Shown here one piece after another: positions 6,424 through 15,551 of a stretch of DNA of 64,000 nucleotides. The position numbers and the translations under genes are program-made. The stretch is from Thermococcus sp. 4557 (GTDB taxonomy: Archaea > Methanobacteriota_B > Thermococci > Thermococcales > Thermococcaceae): NCBI RefSeq assembly GCF_000221185.1, contig NC_015865.1, positions 1,488,001-1,552,000 on the forward strand, in the 5' to 3' direction. Below the pieces are notes generated by a model. The model was given only the letters and a program-made list of their open reading frames with translations. It was not told the origin of the DNA and made no database searches. Numbering within the stretch: position 1 is the stretch's first letter; the number at the start of each line of letters is the position of its first letter.

Positions 6424-8199
6424 TCACTTCCTGCTTTCCGTGACTCCGAAGTAGTCCTCTATGTCGATGTAGGTCTTCCTGTAAAGCTCGCTGTTCTTCA
6501 TCTGCTCAACGAACTCCTTCGTCCTGATGTATTTGTCCTTCATGTAGTCCCAGTCGGGGTGCATTGCCTTCCACTCCTCCCAGGTGTAGCTGAACTGGGC
6601 CTGCACCTTGTCCCTGTAGAGCTCCGGAATCACGTTGAATGTACAGAAGGGCACTATCCTTCCGTCCGGCATGGCGTAGTGGATGACGCAGCGCTCAACC
6701 CTCTCGACGTCGTAGTTGTACTCGTCCATGAAGTGCATCATTCCGAGGAAGAGCGCGTTCTGGTGGAACTTTCCGAGGGCATCGTAGTTGCCGTACATGA
6801 ATGCGTTCTTTATGAGTTCAAGAACCTTAAGATCCTTCGGGGCATACTTCTCGTCGTAGAACGAGCGGAACTTCATGAATATTTCAGCACCAAGCTTGAG
6901 CTTCTTGAGCCTTCCAAGCGTCTTCCACTGCTCTATCTCCTCGGCCTTCTCCTCGAGGTACTCGACGAAGCCCTCAACGTCGATGAAGCGCGGAATCGGA
7001 ACGACACGCTTGTTGGTCCTGTCAAGGAAGACGTAAGTTGCCGCACCGCAGGCGAAGTGGCTGGTCATGTAATAGCGTGAACCCGTGAATGCTTCGAAGA
7101 AGCGTGCTATGTGCCCCGCTATGGGTATCGGGTACCAGTCGTCTTTGGCAATGACTCCGTTGGTCTGCTCCTCTATGCGCTTTATCGCTCCCGGAATCGT
7201 TATCCTAAAGCGCTGGCGCTCCTTCTTGGGAACCCTGCCGACCTGTGAGATGGGCTGGAAGTTCACACCGCGAACGATGTCGAGGTGGTTGAGACCAAAG
7301 TTTATAATCGCGCCGAGCTCGTGGTCGTTGACGTTCCTTATCGTGGTCGGCACGAGGACTATGCCCGGACCGCCGGCCTTCCTGACGTTCTCGAAGATGA
7401 GCGGAATCTCCCAGTGGTTCTTCCAGTTGCTCTGGGGAGTCATGCCGTCGTAGCTCAGGTAGAGGGTGTTGGTTCCGGCCTCGCGGATTTTCTCCACGAG
7501 TTCAGGTTCAAAGGCGAGCTTTATTCCGTCGGTGTTGAGCTGGACGTGGTCGTAGCCCTCTTCCTTCGCGATTTTGATAATCTCAATCAGGTCGTCGCGG
7601 AGGGTCGGCTCACCGCCCGTGAACTGGACGGCGTTGGTTCCAATCGGGTACTCCTTCTTGGCGTTGCGGAGCATCATGCGTATCTGCTCTAAGGTTGGCT
7701 CGTAAATCGGCTGGCCCTCCTTGGCGTAGAAGAAGCAGTACCAGCAGCTCAGGTTGCAGCGGTTGGTCAGGACGATGTTGAGTAGATTCGTATGCGAGCG
7801 GTGTCTGGAACACATTCCACAGTCAAGGGGGCAGTTGACACCGGTGTTCTCGACGTTCGTGCTCATAAGCTTGAAATCGTACTTCCACCTCTGGAAGCGG
7901 TAGTACTGATCAACGCTCTCGTAATAAACGTCGGTTATCATACCTTCGGGACAGCGCTTGGTTATCCAAACCTTCCCATCGTTCTCCCAAACGAGGGCTG
8001 GAACGACACGCCTCGTCTCTGGGCAGAGGGAATACGTCCTGTGGGGCAACGGGCCACCATAAACCCTGCTTGCCTTCTTGAGCATGCGCTCAAACTCTTC
8101 CTCATTTATCTCGGGGAATTCGATGATATCCCTTATTCTGCGGGTTGATTCGGCGAACTCTTTTTCGCCGCTTGGGACTTCACCAACACTTTCAGCCAT
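6424..8199 (-). CDS. tes: tetraether lipid synthase (radical SAM, Tes family)
   Basis: 591-residue radical SAM enzyme matching the Tes/GDGT-MAS synthase family, which joins the biphytane chains of two archaeol lipids by sp3-sp3 C-C coupling to make membrane-spanning tetraethers. The SAM cluster motif CNLSCWYC has Cys148, Cys152 and Cys155; the SAM-binding GGEP lies in FTGGEPTLRDD. An additional N-terminal cysteine group (CPLDCGMC, Cys123/127/130, with Cys59 and Cys83) fits the extra metal sites of this family. ATG 8199 follows GGGGTGAAACCC. A TATA-like TTTTATACC lies about 50 nt upstream. Radical SAM membership is certain; the Tes assignment rests on the size and cysteine pattern. Confidence 0.85.
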   Translation of the reverse strand: MAESVGEVPSGEKEFAESTRRIRDIIEFPEINEEEFERMLKKASRVYGGPLPHRTYSLCPETRRVVPALVWENDGKVWITKRCPEGMITDVYYESVDQYYRFQRWKYDFKLMSTNVENTGVNCPLDCGMCSRHRSHTNLLNIVLTNRCNLSCWYCFFYAKEGQPIYEPTLEQIRMMLRNAKKEYPIGTNAVQFTGGEPTLRDDLIEIIKIAKEEGYDHVQLNTDGIKLAFEPELVEKIREAGTNTLYLSYDGMTPQSNWKNHWEIPLIFENVRKAGGPGIVLVPTTIRNVNDHELGAIINFGLNHLDIVRGVNFQPISQVGRVPKKERQRFRITIPGAIKRIEEQTNGVIAKDDWYPIPIAGHIARFFEAFTGSRYYMTSHFACGAATYVFLDRTNKRVVPIPRFIDVEGFVEYLEEKAEEIEQWKTLGRLKKLKLGAEIFMKFRSFYDEKYAPKDLKVLELIKNAFMYGNYDALGKFHQNALFLGMMHFMDEYNYDVERVERCVIHYAMPDGRIVPFCTFNVIPELYRDKVQAQFSYTWEEWKAMHPDWDYMKDKYIRTKEFVEQMKNSELYRKTYIDIEDYFGVTESRK

Positions 8200-8276
8200 G
8201 GGTTTCACCCCTGTGTTTGACTTTGCTATGTCTGCTTATTCATCCAATCGGAGGGTATAAAAGCTTTTGCGTAAAT

Positions 8277-8294
8277 ATGCAAATTTTCCTGCAT
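8277..8294. promoter_or_regulatory. inverted repeat upstream of tes
   Basis: Arms ATGCA and TGCAT separated by 8 nt, in the gap between the divergent tes and the following gene. It sits on the upstream side of the tes TATA box. Five-base arms occur by chance fairly often, so this is only a candidate operator. Confidence 0.25.
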
Positions 8295-8386
8295 AGGTAT
8301 GGGACATATATGGGTAGCCCGCGGAACCGCCCGATCCTTGGAAAACCGTTAAAAGCCGGCAGTGCTATCCTTGGAGAGGTGGTAGA

Positions 8387-8737
8387 ATGCCTGCGAGAGA
8401 GATGAGGATGGAGATGTTCCTGAGGGCCCTGCTGAAGAGGGACTTTTCCCGGGCCAAGGCGCACCTGGAGAAGCTCCAGAAGATGGCCGGCTCCGACGAG
8501 TGGGGCAGGGGCTACGGCAAGGCCATAAACGGCTTCATGAGCGCCATAAAGGACAACGACCCCAACGCCCTCATAGTCCAGCTCATCAGCGAGCACGACA
8601 GGGAGAAGGCGGAGAAGCTCCTCGAGCACTTCCAGGGGATACTCGAGCACGAGTTCAGGGACGAGTACGAGAAGGGCTACTACACCGCCTGGGTCGAGTT
8701 CCTCAAGGCCTACCTCTCCCAGAAGACGCTCTCATGA
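8387..8737 (+). CDS. hypothetical helical protein
   Basis: 116-residue, highly charged, probably all-helical cytoplasmic protein (MRMEMFLRALLKRDFSRAKAHLEKLQKMA…, DREKAEKLLEHFQGILEHEF). I do not recognise a named family. The pattern of paired amphipathic helices resembles TPR/HEPN-like bundles but lacks a diagnostic motif. GAGAGGTGGTAGA precedes the ATG. The stop is 9 nt from the start of the uracil-DNA glycosylase gene, so the two form an operon and a link to DNA repair is possible but unproven. Confidence 0.75.
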   Translation: MPAREMRMEMFLRALLKRDFSRAKAHLEKLQKMAGSDEWGRGYGKAINGFMSAIKDNDPNALIVQLISEHDREKAEKLLEHFQGILEHEFRDEYEKGYYTAWVEFLKAYLSQKTLS

Positions 8738-8746
8738 GGTGCTCCC

Positions 8747-9334
8747 ATGGGGAAGGAAGAACTCATGAGGAAGCTTGAGGAGCGCATAAGGAACTGCCAG
8801 AAATGCCCGCTTGGAGGCCTTAGAACCAACGCCGTTCCCGGTTCCGGGAGCTACGACGCCAAAGTGATGTTCGTCGGGGAAGCGCCGGGCTACTGGGAGG
8901 ACCAGAAGGGGCTGCCATTCGTCGGGAGGGCCGGAAAGGTACTCGACGAGCTCCTGGCCGAGATAGGCCTCACCAGGGAAGAGGTCTACATAACCAACAT
9001 AGTCAAGTGCCGCCCGCCCGAGAACCGCGACCCGCTGGAGGACGAGATAAAGGCCTGCTCCCCCTACCTCGACAGGCAGATAGACATAATCAGGCCGAAG
9101 GTCATAGTTCCCCTGGGAAGGCACTCCATGAGGTACATCCTGGAGAAGTTTGGCTTTGACCCCGAGCCCATAAGCAAGATACACGGAAAAACCTTCGAGG
9201 CGCACACGCTCTTCGGGAAGATAATCATAATGCCGATGTATCACCCGGCCGCCGCACTCTACCGGCCGCCCATAAAAGAGGAGCTTAGACAGGACTTCCT
9301 CAGGCTCAGGGAGCTCATCGGCTCCTCATTATGA
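8747..9334 (+). CDS. type-4 (family 4) uracil-DNA glycosylase
   Basis: Removes uracil from DNA, the product of cytosine deamination, which is frequent at high temperature. The 195-residue protein has the family-4 catalytic/uracil-binding motif GEAPG at 44-48, the loop GLPFVGRAG, and the C-terminal MYHPAAALYRP motif. Four cysteines (17, 20, 88, 104) fit the 4Fe-4S cluster of thermophilic UDGs. The start has GAGGTGCTCCC upstream. It shares an operon with the small helical protein before it. Confidence 0.94.
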   Translation: MGKEELMRKLEERIRNCQKCPLGGLRTNAVPGSGSYDAKVMFVGEAPGYWEDQKGLPFVGRAGKVLDELLAEIGLTREEVYITNIVKCRPPENRDPLEDEIKACSPYLDRQIDIIRPKVIVPLGRHSMRYILEKFGFDPEPISKIHGKTFEAHTLFGKIIIMPMYHPAAALYRPPIKEELRQDFLRLRELIGSSL

Positions 9335-9642
9335 ACCTTTCTTCACCTTTCAATTACTATTCCGAGTGAACCGGAAACATCTGGCTTTTGTTAAGGTCCC
9401 TGCGGATTTCCATGAAGCATTTTCTGGGAAAGGTTTTTATGGTGGTGGTGCGCATTAATGTACTTGAAAGTATCTCCTAATGCAGGGCAACAGGAATGTT
9501 AACTGAAGTGATCATACAATATCACGGATATGCATGGCAGTTCAGCAGTATTTTCGGAGAGCTGACGATATGCCAAAAATATTCCAGGAAAATTTATATA
9601 TCTCCGATATTTATGGGTTTGAAACCCGTTGGAGGTGAAACT
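9335..9642 (+). other. 308-nt non-coding gap before nhaC-type gene
   Basis: No credible gene is seen. The stretch is AT-richer than its surroundings and holds two TATA-like elements on the plus strand: TTTTTATGG near 9436-9445 and AAATTTATATAT at 9590-9601. The second lies about 45 nt before the chosen GTG start of the antiporter gene and is probably its promoter. The first would give a leader of about 170 nt or a short separate RNA. The open frame that runs through from 9496 has no ribosome site at its start. Confidence 0.5.
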
Positions 9643-11301
9643 GTGTCGGACTTTGGGATACTGTCTCTGCTGCCGCCCCTGGTGGCTATTATCCTGGCGA
9701 TATGGACGAAGAGGGTCGTCTTGGCGCTGTTCGCAGGTGTTTGGATTGGTGGCTTGATGATTGCAGGCTGGAATCCTGTGACCGGAACGACCCAGACCCT
9801 GGAGTGGATAGTGGGCAGCGTCACCGATGACTGGAACGCGAGGATACTCATCTTCGACTTCCTCATCGGTGCGGGCGTCGGTTTGATATACAAGTCGGGC
9901 GGAGTCCATGCCCTGGCGAGGGCGCTTTCAAAGAGGGTGAAGACAAGCAGGGGTGCATCGGTTCTGGGATGGTTAATGGGCGTCCTTGTGTTCTTCGATG
10001 ACTACACCAACACCATCATAGTCGGAAACACCATGAGGCCAATCACCGACAGGACCCGCGTTTCCCGTGAGATGCTGGCCTACATAGACGACTCAACCGC
10101 TGCCCCTGTGGCAGGTCTGGCCTTAATCTCAACGTGGATAGGCTATGAGTTGGCCATGATCGGCTCGGGATTCGAAAACTTTGGGATCACTTACAACTCC
10201 TACGACGCTTGGCTCTCCAGCGTTCCCTTCAGGTTCTACTCGATACTCGCGATAATTCTGGTCCTGATAGTTGCATACACCCACAGGCACTACGGAACCA
10301 TGCTCAAGGCTGAGATGCGCGCTAGGACTGAGGGCAAAGTTCTCCGCGACGGCGCCAAGCCGCTCATGACCACGGAGGTCGACCTCGGCACGCCCAAAGA
10401 GGGAGGCAACCTCTGGGACTTCGTGATACCGATCCTCGTCTTGGTCTTCGTTTCAATGATAGGCCTGTGGTACACGGGTGCGGCGAACCTTGAAGCCTAC
10501 AGCCAGGACCTCGGATGGTGGACCGAGCTTGAGAACCCATTCAGCGTCAACTTCCTCAACTACAGCTTCATCGAGTCCTTCCGTGAGGCCGACGCTGCGA
10601 CCGCCCTGCTGTGGGGAAGCTTTACAATGGTCCTCGTCGCCAGCATAATGCTCCTCGGCAGGAAGAAGATGGGCATCGAGGAGTGGGAGGACACCGTCGT
10701 CAGGGGAATGAAGCAGATGCTCTTCGCCAACACCATCCTTGTCCTCGCCTGGAGCCTCGGTACCGCCGCAGATGCAGTTGGAACCGGTACCTACATAATC
10801 GACCTTGCCACCGGCTCTGGAGCCAACCTCGGTCCCTGGATGCCGCTCATAATGTTCCTTGCTGCGATGTTCGTGGCCTTCACCACCGGAACCAGCTGGG
10901 GAACCTTCGCCATCATGGTCCCGCTCGGTGTCCAGCTCAGCCTCGCCTTCACCAACGGCCAGGTCAATGAGATAGTCTTCGCCACAATCGGAGCCACCTT
11001 CACCGGCTCGATCTTCGGTGACCACTGCTCCCCGATCAGCGATACGACCATCATGAGTTCGATGTTCAGCGGTTCTGACCACATAGATCACGTTACCACG
11101 CAGATACCCTACGCATTCACCGTCGCGTCGATAGGTGCGGTGCTCTATGTCCTCTTTGGCCTCGGTATCAGGAGCTGGGCGATACTCCTTCCGCTTGGCC
11201 TAGTGCTCTTGGTTGTTGCTTGGTACGTCCTCAGCGAGTGGTACGGCAAGAAGTACGGCATACCCCACGGCAAGGTGCCGATCTACGTGGTTGAAGAATG
11301 A
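9643..11301 (+). CDS. NhaC-family Na+/H+ antiporter-like transporter
   Basis: 552-residue membrane protein with about 11-13 hydrophobic segments, belonging to the NhaC/ion transporter superfamily. Typical are the loop FDDYTNTIIVGNTMRPITDR, the helix SWGTFAIMVPLGVQL, and GSIFGDHCSPISDTTIMSS. Members exchange Na+ for H+ or carry amino acids (malate/lactate or arginine types), so the substrate is open. GTG 9643 is taken as start because GGAGGTGA at 9631-9638 is an excellent ribosome site; a 49-residue upstream extension is rejected. It is monocistronic. Confidence 0.9.
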   Translation: MSDFGILSLLPPLVAIILAIWTKRVVLALFAGVWIGGLMIAGWNPVTGTTQTLEWIVGSVTDDWNARILIFDFLIGAGVGLIYKSGGVHALARALSKRVKTSRGASVLGWLMGVLVFFDDYTNTIIVGNTMRPITDRTRVSREMLAYIDDSTAAPVAGLALISTWIGYELAMIGSGFENFGITYNSYDAWLSSVPFRFYSILAIILVLIVAYTHRHYGTMLKAEMRARTEGKVLRDGAKPLMTTEVDLGTPKEGGNLWDFVIPILVLVFVSMIGLWYTGAANLEAYSQDLGWWTELENPFSVNFLNYSFIESFREADAATALLWGSFTMVLVASIMLLGRKKMGIEEWEDTVVRGMKQMLFANTILVLAWSLGTAADAVGTGTYIIDLATGSGANLGPWMPLIMFLAAMFVAFTTGTSWGTFAIMVPLGVQLSLAFTNGQVNEIVFATIGATFTGSIFGDHCSPISDTTIMSSMFSGSDHIDHVTTQIPYAFTVASIGAVLYVLFGLGIRSWAILLPLGLVLLVVAWYVLSEWYGKKYGIPHGKVPIYVVEE

Positions 11302-11370
11302 GCTTTCCTTCTTTCCCTTTTCTCGCCAGTTTTAAAAGGCAAAAGACGCACTCTTCTAGGAGGTGAGAAC

Positions 11371-12273
11371 ATGCTGGTGAGGGCTTTCGTTCCCGCTCAC
11401 ATAACGGCTTTCTTCGTCCCGCGCTTTCACGATGATTCTCTCAGGGCAGGCTCCCTTGGTGCGGGGGTCAACCTCAGCAAGGGTGTCAACGTCTTCGCGA
11501 GCATAGAAACCAGCACCCTGGAGAGGCACATACACGTCGCCTTCAACGGCGAACCAGTTGGGAGGGAAAAGGCAATCATAAGCTACTCCGTTGCGGATGA
11601 GATAATTCCGGACGACTTCTTGGGTGAGGTTGAAATCTGGCAGTACTTCGACTTCCCGAACGGCCACGGCTTCGGCAACAGTGCCGGCGGTGCCCTGGGG
11701 ACGGCGTTGGCCCTGAGCTACGCCTTCGGTGGAACGTGGCTTAAAGCTGCCCAGATAGCGCACAAACACGAGGTCCTCAACAGGGGCGGCCTTGGGGACG
11801 TTGTGGGCCAGCTGGCCGGCGGGATAGAGGTTCGCGTTAAGGCAGGCGGCCCGGGAATCGGGGTTGTCGACAACCTGTTCTTCGAGGACTACCGCGTTCT
11901 CGTCGTCCCCCTGGGCAGGCTCTCAACCCGGGAAGTTCTGGACGGAGACGTCGTGAAGGCCATAGAGCGCGAGGGGAGGGAGGCACTTGAGAAGCTCCTC
12001 CAGGAACCGAGTCCGGAAAGGATGATGGTTCTAGCGAGGGAATTCGCGGAGAAGACCGGCCTCCTTAGCGGTGAACTCCTTGAGCTGGCGAGGGAACTGG
12101 ACAAGGTTATTTCCACCCCCAGCTCCATGATAATGCTTGGAAGGGGTCTCTTCGCCCTTCTCAGGGAGGACGAGGTGGAGAACACCATAAACCTCCTCTC
12201 CGACCTCAACCTGCCCTACGACGTGACCGGAATCCACGAGGGCAGGCCGAAGGTTGGCAGGTGGGTTGGTTAG
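11371..12273 (+). CDS. pantoate kinase (archaeal CoA pathway)
   Basis: GHMP-superfamily kinase of 300 residues that phosphorylates pantoate to 4-phosphopantoate, the archaeal route to CoA together with phosphopantothenate synthetase. The start MLVRAFVPAHITAFFVP and the glycine-rich ATP loop GFGNSAGGALG (100-110) match the Thermococcus enzyme family. GGAGGTGAG precedes the ATG and GTTTTAAAAGG supplies a TATA box near 11330-11340. The stop overlaps the convergent nucleotidyltransferase gene by 4 nt. A ketopantoate reductase gene, earlier in the same pathway, starts near the right edge of the window. Confidence 0.93.
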   Translation: MLVRAFVPAHITAFFVPRFHDDSLRAGSLGAGVNLSKGVNVFASIETSTLERHIHVAFNGEPVGREKAIISYSVADEIIPDDFLGEVEIWQYFDFPNGHGFGNSAGGALGTALALSYAFGGTWLKAAQIAHKHEVLNRGGLGDVVGQLAGGIEVRVKAGGPGIGVVDNLFFEDYRVLVVPLGRLSTREVLDGDVVKAIEREGREALEKLLQEPSPERMMVLAREFAEKTGLLSGELLELARELDKVISTPSSMIMLGRGLFALLREDEVENTINLLSDLNLPYDVTGIHEGRPKVGRWVG

Positions 12274-12575
12274 TAAACCCTTATTCCCTCGTTTAGAACG
12301 GTGCGGTGGAACGAGGTTTCTCTCCACCGCTCAAACTCCTCCCGTTTTTCCACGATAACGTTGAGAACTACTCCGTGTTTCATCAATACTTCAAAGATCC
12401 CATCTATCAGCTCATCCAGGGACACGTCTCCGACTACGAGCAGGTCAACGTCGCTCTCTTCGGTGTAGTCCCCCCTCGCATAGGAGCCGAAAAGGTAGAC
12501 TCCCTCAATGCGTCCTTCAAAGTTTTCCCTTAGGAAACCCAGAAATTCCTCTAACGCTCTTCTCCTCGAATCCAT
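12270..12575 (-). CDS. MNT-type nucleotidyltransferase (HEPN partner)
   Basis: 101-residue minimal nucleotidyltransferase with the signature GSYARG (30-35) and the metal-binding pair Asp42 and Asp44 in SDVDLL. In known MNT/HEPN modules the MNT protein is the antitoxin and neutralises the HEPN toxin, in several cases by adding AMP to it. The gene overlaps the HEPN gene by 25 nt, and the start (GGTGTCAGG upstream) lies inside that gene, so expression is coupled. Confidence 0.9.
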   Translation of the reverse strand: MDSRRRALEEFLGFLRENFEGRIEGVYLFGSYARGDYTEESDVDLLVVGDVSLDELIDGIFEVLMKHGVVLNVIVEKREEFERWRETSFHRTVLNEGIRVY

Positions 12576-12952
12576 CCTGACACCAGCTCCTGGGCTTTTT
12601 CAAGGAACTCTAGAGCTAAATCGAGGATTTCTTCGGCTTCCTCTCTGGACGGGGTGTACATAACGTTGTAGTCGGCTTGACTTCTCATCTGAAACGCCTT
12701 TGTGAGAGCCTTTCCATAGTATTCGTCCAGTAGTCCTTCCTTGATGTAGCTCATCCCAAGCATCGAGAGGGTTCCTGAGTGCTTCTTTGGGGTTATACCC
12801 TTAATTAACAGGAGGGCTCTCGCGGAGTGGAACATTGAGTAGTATGCCCTGCTTATGGCGTCCCGGTACTTTCCGTGCTCATAGAGAATTTGGGCTGATG
12901 AAAGCTCCTCCTCAGCGACTGCTAGCTCTCTTGTTATCTCCTCTCCCTTCAT
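12551..12952 (-). CDS. HEPN domain protein, probable toxin
   Basis: 133-residue four-helix HEPN protein. Arg35 and His42 form an R-X6-H motif (RAYYSMFH), close to the RX4-6H active site of HEPN ribonucleases. With the overlapping MNT gene it makes a standard HEPN/MNT pair, toxin gene first. An intact motif suggests an active RNase, but many archaeal pairs have not been tested. GGGAGAGGAGAT is the ribosome site region at the ATG; the gene is divergent from the DNA ligase gene. Confidence 0.88.
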   Translation of the reverse strand: MKGEEITRELAVAEEELSSAQILYEHGKYRDAISRAYYSMFHSARALLLIKGITPKKHSGTLSMLGMSYIKEGLLDEYYGKALTKAFQMRSQADYNVMYTPSREEAEEILDLALEFLEKAQELVSGWIRGEER

Positions 12953-13036
12953 GGTTCGTCATACGCTTTTTAGATATTTAACACTAACCCAATACCCTTT
13001 TATCTCCCTTCTTCCTAACCTGTCCAGGTGGTGAAG

Positions 13037-14716
13037 ATGAAATACGCCGAACTGGCCGACCTTTACAGACGCCTGGAAAAAACGACCCTCAAAACCCTGA
13101 AGACCAAATTCGTCTCCGATTTTCTCAAGAAGGCACCCGATGAACTCCTCGACATAATCCCCTATCTCATTCTGGGAAAGGTCTTTCCTGACTGGGACGA
13201 GAGAGAGCTTGGAGTCGGTGAGAAGCTCCTCATAAAGGCCGTTTCCATGGCCACCGGCGTTCCCGAGCGGGAGATAGAGAACTCCGTGAGGGACACCGGC
13301 GACCTCGGTGAGAGCGTTGCCCTGGCCCTGAAGAAGAAAAAACAGAAGAGCTTCTTCTCCCAGCCGCTGACCATAAAGCGCGTTTACGACACCTTCATGA
13401 AGATAGCCGAGGCCAGCGGGCAGGGAAGCCAGGACAGGAAGCTGAAGTACCTCGCCAACCTCTTCATGGACGCCCAGCCGGAGGAGGGCAAGTATCTCGC
13501 CAGGACGGTTCTCGGAACCATGCGCACCGGTGTTGCGGAGGGACTCATGAGGGACGCCATAGCGAGCGCATTCGGCGTCAAGGCCGAGCTCGTCGAGAGG
13601 GCCTACATGCTCACGAGCGACTTCGGCTACGTCGCGAGGGTGGCCAAGCTCGAGGGCAACGAGGGCCTCTCAAAGGTCAGAATCCAGGTGGGCAAGCCCA
13701 TAAGGCCGATGCTCGCCCAGAACGCGGCCAACGTGAAGGAAGCTTTGGTAGAGATGGGCGGAAAGGCCGCGTTTGAGGTAAAGTACGATGGAGCGCGCGT
13801 TCAGGTTCACAAAGACGGCGATAGGGTTGTTATATACTCCCGCAGGCTGGAGAACGTGACGAGGTCCATCCCGGAGGTCGTTGATGCCGTCCTGGAGAGC
13901 GTAAAGCCCGAGAAGGCCATCGTGGAGGGTGAACTCGTTGCCGTCGGCGAGGGTGGGAAGCCCAGGCCCTTCCAGTACGTGCTGAGGCGCTTCAGGAGGA
14001 AGTACAACATCGAGGAGATGGTGGAGAAGATCCCCCTTGAGCTGAACCTCTTCGACGTCCTCTACGTTGACGGCGATGGGATGATAGACACGCCCTTCTC
14101 CGAGCGCAGGAAGAAGCTGGAAGAGATAATCTCCCAGAATGAGCGGATAAGGCTGGCTGAACAGCTGGTAACCACCAGCGCCGACGAGGCTGAGGAGTTC
14201 TACCAGCGCGCCCTTGAGCTCGGCCACGAGGGGCTGATGGCGAAGCGCCTGGATTCGGTTTACGAGCCCGGAAACAGGGGCAAGAAGTGGCTCAAGATAA
14301 AGCCCACGATGGAGGACCTCGACCTCGTCATAATCGGCGCCGAATGGGGCGAGGGAAGGCGTGCACACCTCCTCGGCTCCTTCCTGGTCGCGGCCTTCGA
14401 CCCGCACAGCGGCGAGTTCGTCCCGGTCGGAAAGGTCGGGAGCGGCTTCACCGATGAAGACCTTGCCGAGTTCACCAGGATGCTCAAGCCCCTCATAGTC
14501 CGCGAGGAGGGCAAGTACGTCGAGATAGAGCCGAAGGTCGTTATTCAGGTCACCTACCAGGAGATACAGAAGAGCCCGAAGTACGAGAGCGGCTTTGCGC
14601 TGAGGTTCCCACGCTACGTGGCCCTGAGGGAGGACAAGAGTCCCGAGGAGGCGGACACGATCGAGCGCATAGCCCAGCTCTACGAGTTCCAGGAGAGGTT
14701 CAAGGCGAAGAGGTGA
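13037..14716 (+). CDS. lig: ATP-dependent DNA ligase
   Basis: Seals nicks in DNA at replication and repair through an enzyme-AMP intermediate. The sequence has an N-terminal DNA-binding domain (about 1-215), the adenylation domain with motif I KYDGAR (Lys249 is the AMP acceptor), and a C-terminal OB domain ending with the PCNA/ATP-regulating tail (…[11 protein letters not shown]). At 559 residues it has the normal length for Thermococcales. ATG 13037 follows AGGTGGTGAAG; in-frame GTG codons at 13028 and 13031 are part of that ribosome site. Confidence 0.97.
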   Translation: MKYAELADLYRRLEKTTLKTLKTKFVSDFLKKAPDELLDIIPYLILGKVFPDWDERELGVGEKLLIKAVSMATGVPEREIENSVRDTGDLGESVALALKKKKQKSFFSQPLTIKRVYDTFMKIAEASGQGSQDRKLKYLANLFMDAQPEEGKYLARTVLGTMRTGVAEGLMRDAIASAFGVKAELVERAYMLTSDFGYVARVAKLEGNEGLSKVRIQVGKPIRPMLAQNAANVKEALVEMGGKAAFEVKYDGARVQVHKDGDRVVIYSRRLENVTRSIPEVVDAVLESVKPEKAIVEGELVAVGEGGKPRPFQYVLRRFRRKYNIEEMVEKIPLELNLFDVLYVDGDGMIDTPFSERRKKLEEIISQNERIRLAEQLVTTSADEAEEFYQRALELGHEGLMAKRLDSVYEPGNRGKKWLKIKPTMEDLDLVIIGAEWGEGRRAHLLGSFLVAAFDPHSGEFVPVGKVGSGFTDEDLAEFTRMLKPLIVREEGKYVEIEPKVVIQVTYQEIQKSPKYESGFALRFPRYVALREDKSPEEADTIERIAQLYEFQERFKAKR

Positions 14717-14736
14717 CCTCGTTTTCCTCCGTTTCT

Positions 14737-15444
14737 TCAAACGTTTTCCCGCACTTCGTCCGACTCTTCACCCTCCTTCGGAACCAGTCTTCCGGCCAGC
14801 TCGGCGGCCTTCTTTGCCATTAGCGGTGTCACGAGAAGGAAGCCCGTTGAGAGTCCTGCTAGATACGCCACAACGGTTCCGGAGTAGCCGTCCACCACCG
14901 CCAGGGAGGGGAGGTCGTAGAGGGCATGCGCTATCATCGAGAACGCCAGTCCAGCAAAGCGCTTCCATCCCCTCTCGCCGAGCAGGAAGCCGGCTGAAAT
15001 GGCCGCCCAGATGGTGTGCAGTCCCATAAGAACCACTCTAACGGCCACCAGATAGGGCTCTTGGTTCAGGGCGAAGATTCCCGCGGTGTACATTATTCCC
15101 TCTACAATCCCGAGGAAGAGGCCAGCGCCTATGACGAGCTTCCACTTCTCCCATTCCGGCGAACGCTCGAAGAACTTCATGGGCAGGAGCTTCACCGACT
15201 CCTCGATTATCCCCGCCGCGAAGGCTAGGGCAATCCACGTCTTGAGGAACAGGAGGGGCGCCTCAAGGACGGAGGCTATGATGAGGCCAAGGATGCCGAG
15301 GGCGAATCCCGGAACCTTCCAGCCGCTCTCCGGGAAGGAGCGCCACCTCTGGAGGGTGTACTTGATCGCCAGCAGAACGGACAGGCCCCCGACTACGGTT
15401 ATGATTCCGAAGTAGTACTCGATGACCTTCTCCGGTGTGAACAT
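14737..15444 (-). CDS. PrsW-family intramembrane metalloprotease-like protein
   Basis: 235-residue protein with about seven hydrophobic segments. The PrsW motif EESVK (in AAGIIEESVKLLP), the later glutamate in GIVEGIMY, and the histidines in GLHTIWAA and AHALYDLP are all present, so the metal-binding residues of the family are intact. Bacterial PrsW cleaves anti-sigma factors; no such partner is known in archaea. ATG 15444 is the first good methionine; an in-frame TTG at 15486 would add 14 residues. The C-terminus carries a short acidic cytoplasmic tail. Confidence 0.85.
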   Translation of the reverse strand: MFTPEKVIEYYFGIITVVGGLSVLLAIKYTLQRWRSFPESGWKVPGFALGILGLIIASVLEAPLLFLKTWIALAFAAGIIEESVKLLPMKFFERSPEWEKWKLVIGAGLFLGIVEGIMYTAGIFALNQEPYLVAVRVVLMGLHTIWAAISAGFLLGERGWKRFAGLAFSMIAHALYDLPSLAVVDGYSGTVVAYLAGLSTGFLLVTPLMAKKAAELAGRLVPKEGEESDEVRENV

Positions 15445-15551
15445 GGTACTTTCTTCACTATTCCACCTTATTAATGTTGGCCCCAACTTTTTTAAATTCG
15501 ATGTGGATTCACCTCTGAAACTGCCAAGAAATTTACACGAAGGTGTTCAAA

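Noticed and set aside
9496-9642. N-terminal extension of the antiporter protein by 49 residues
   Set aside because: No ribosome site at 9496, the stretch contains the likely TATA box AAATTTATATAT, and GGAGGTGA stands right before GTG 9643.
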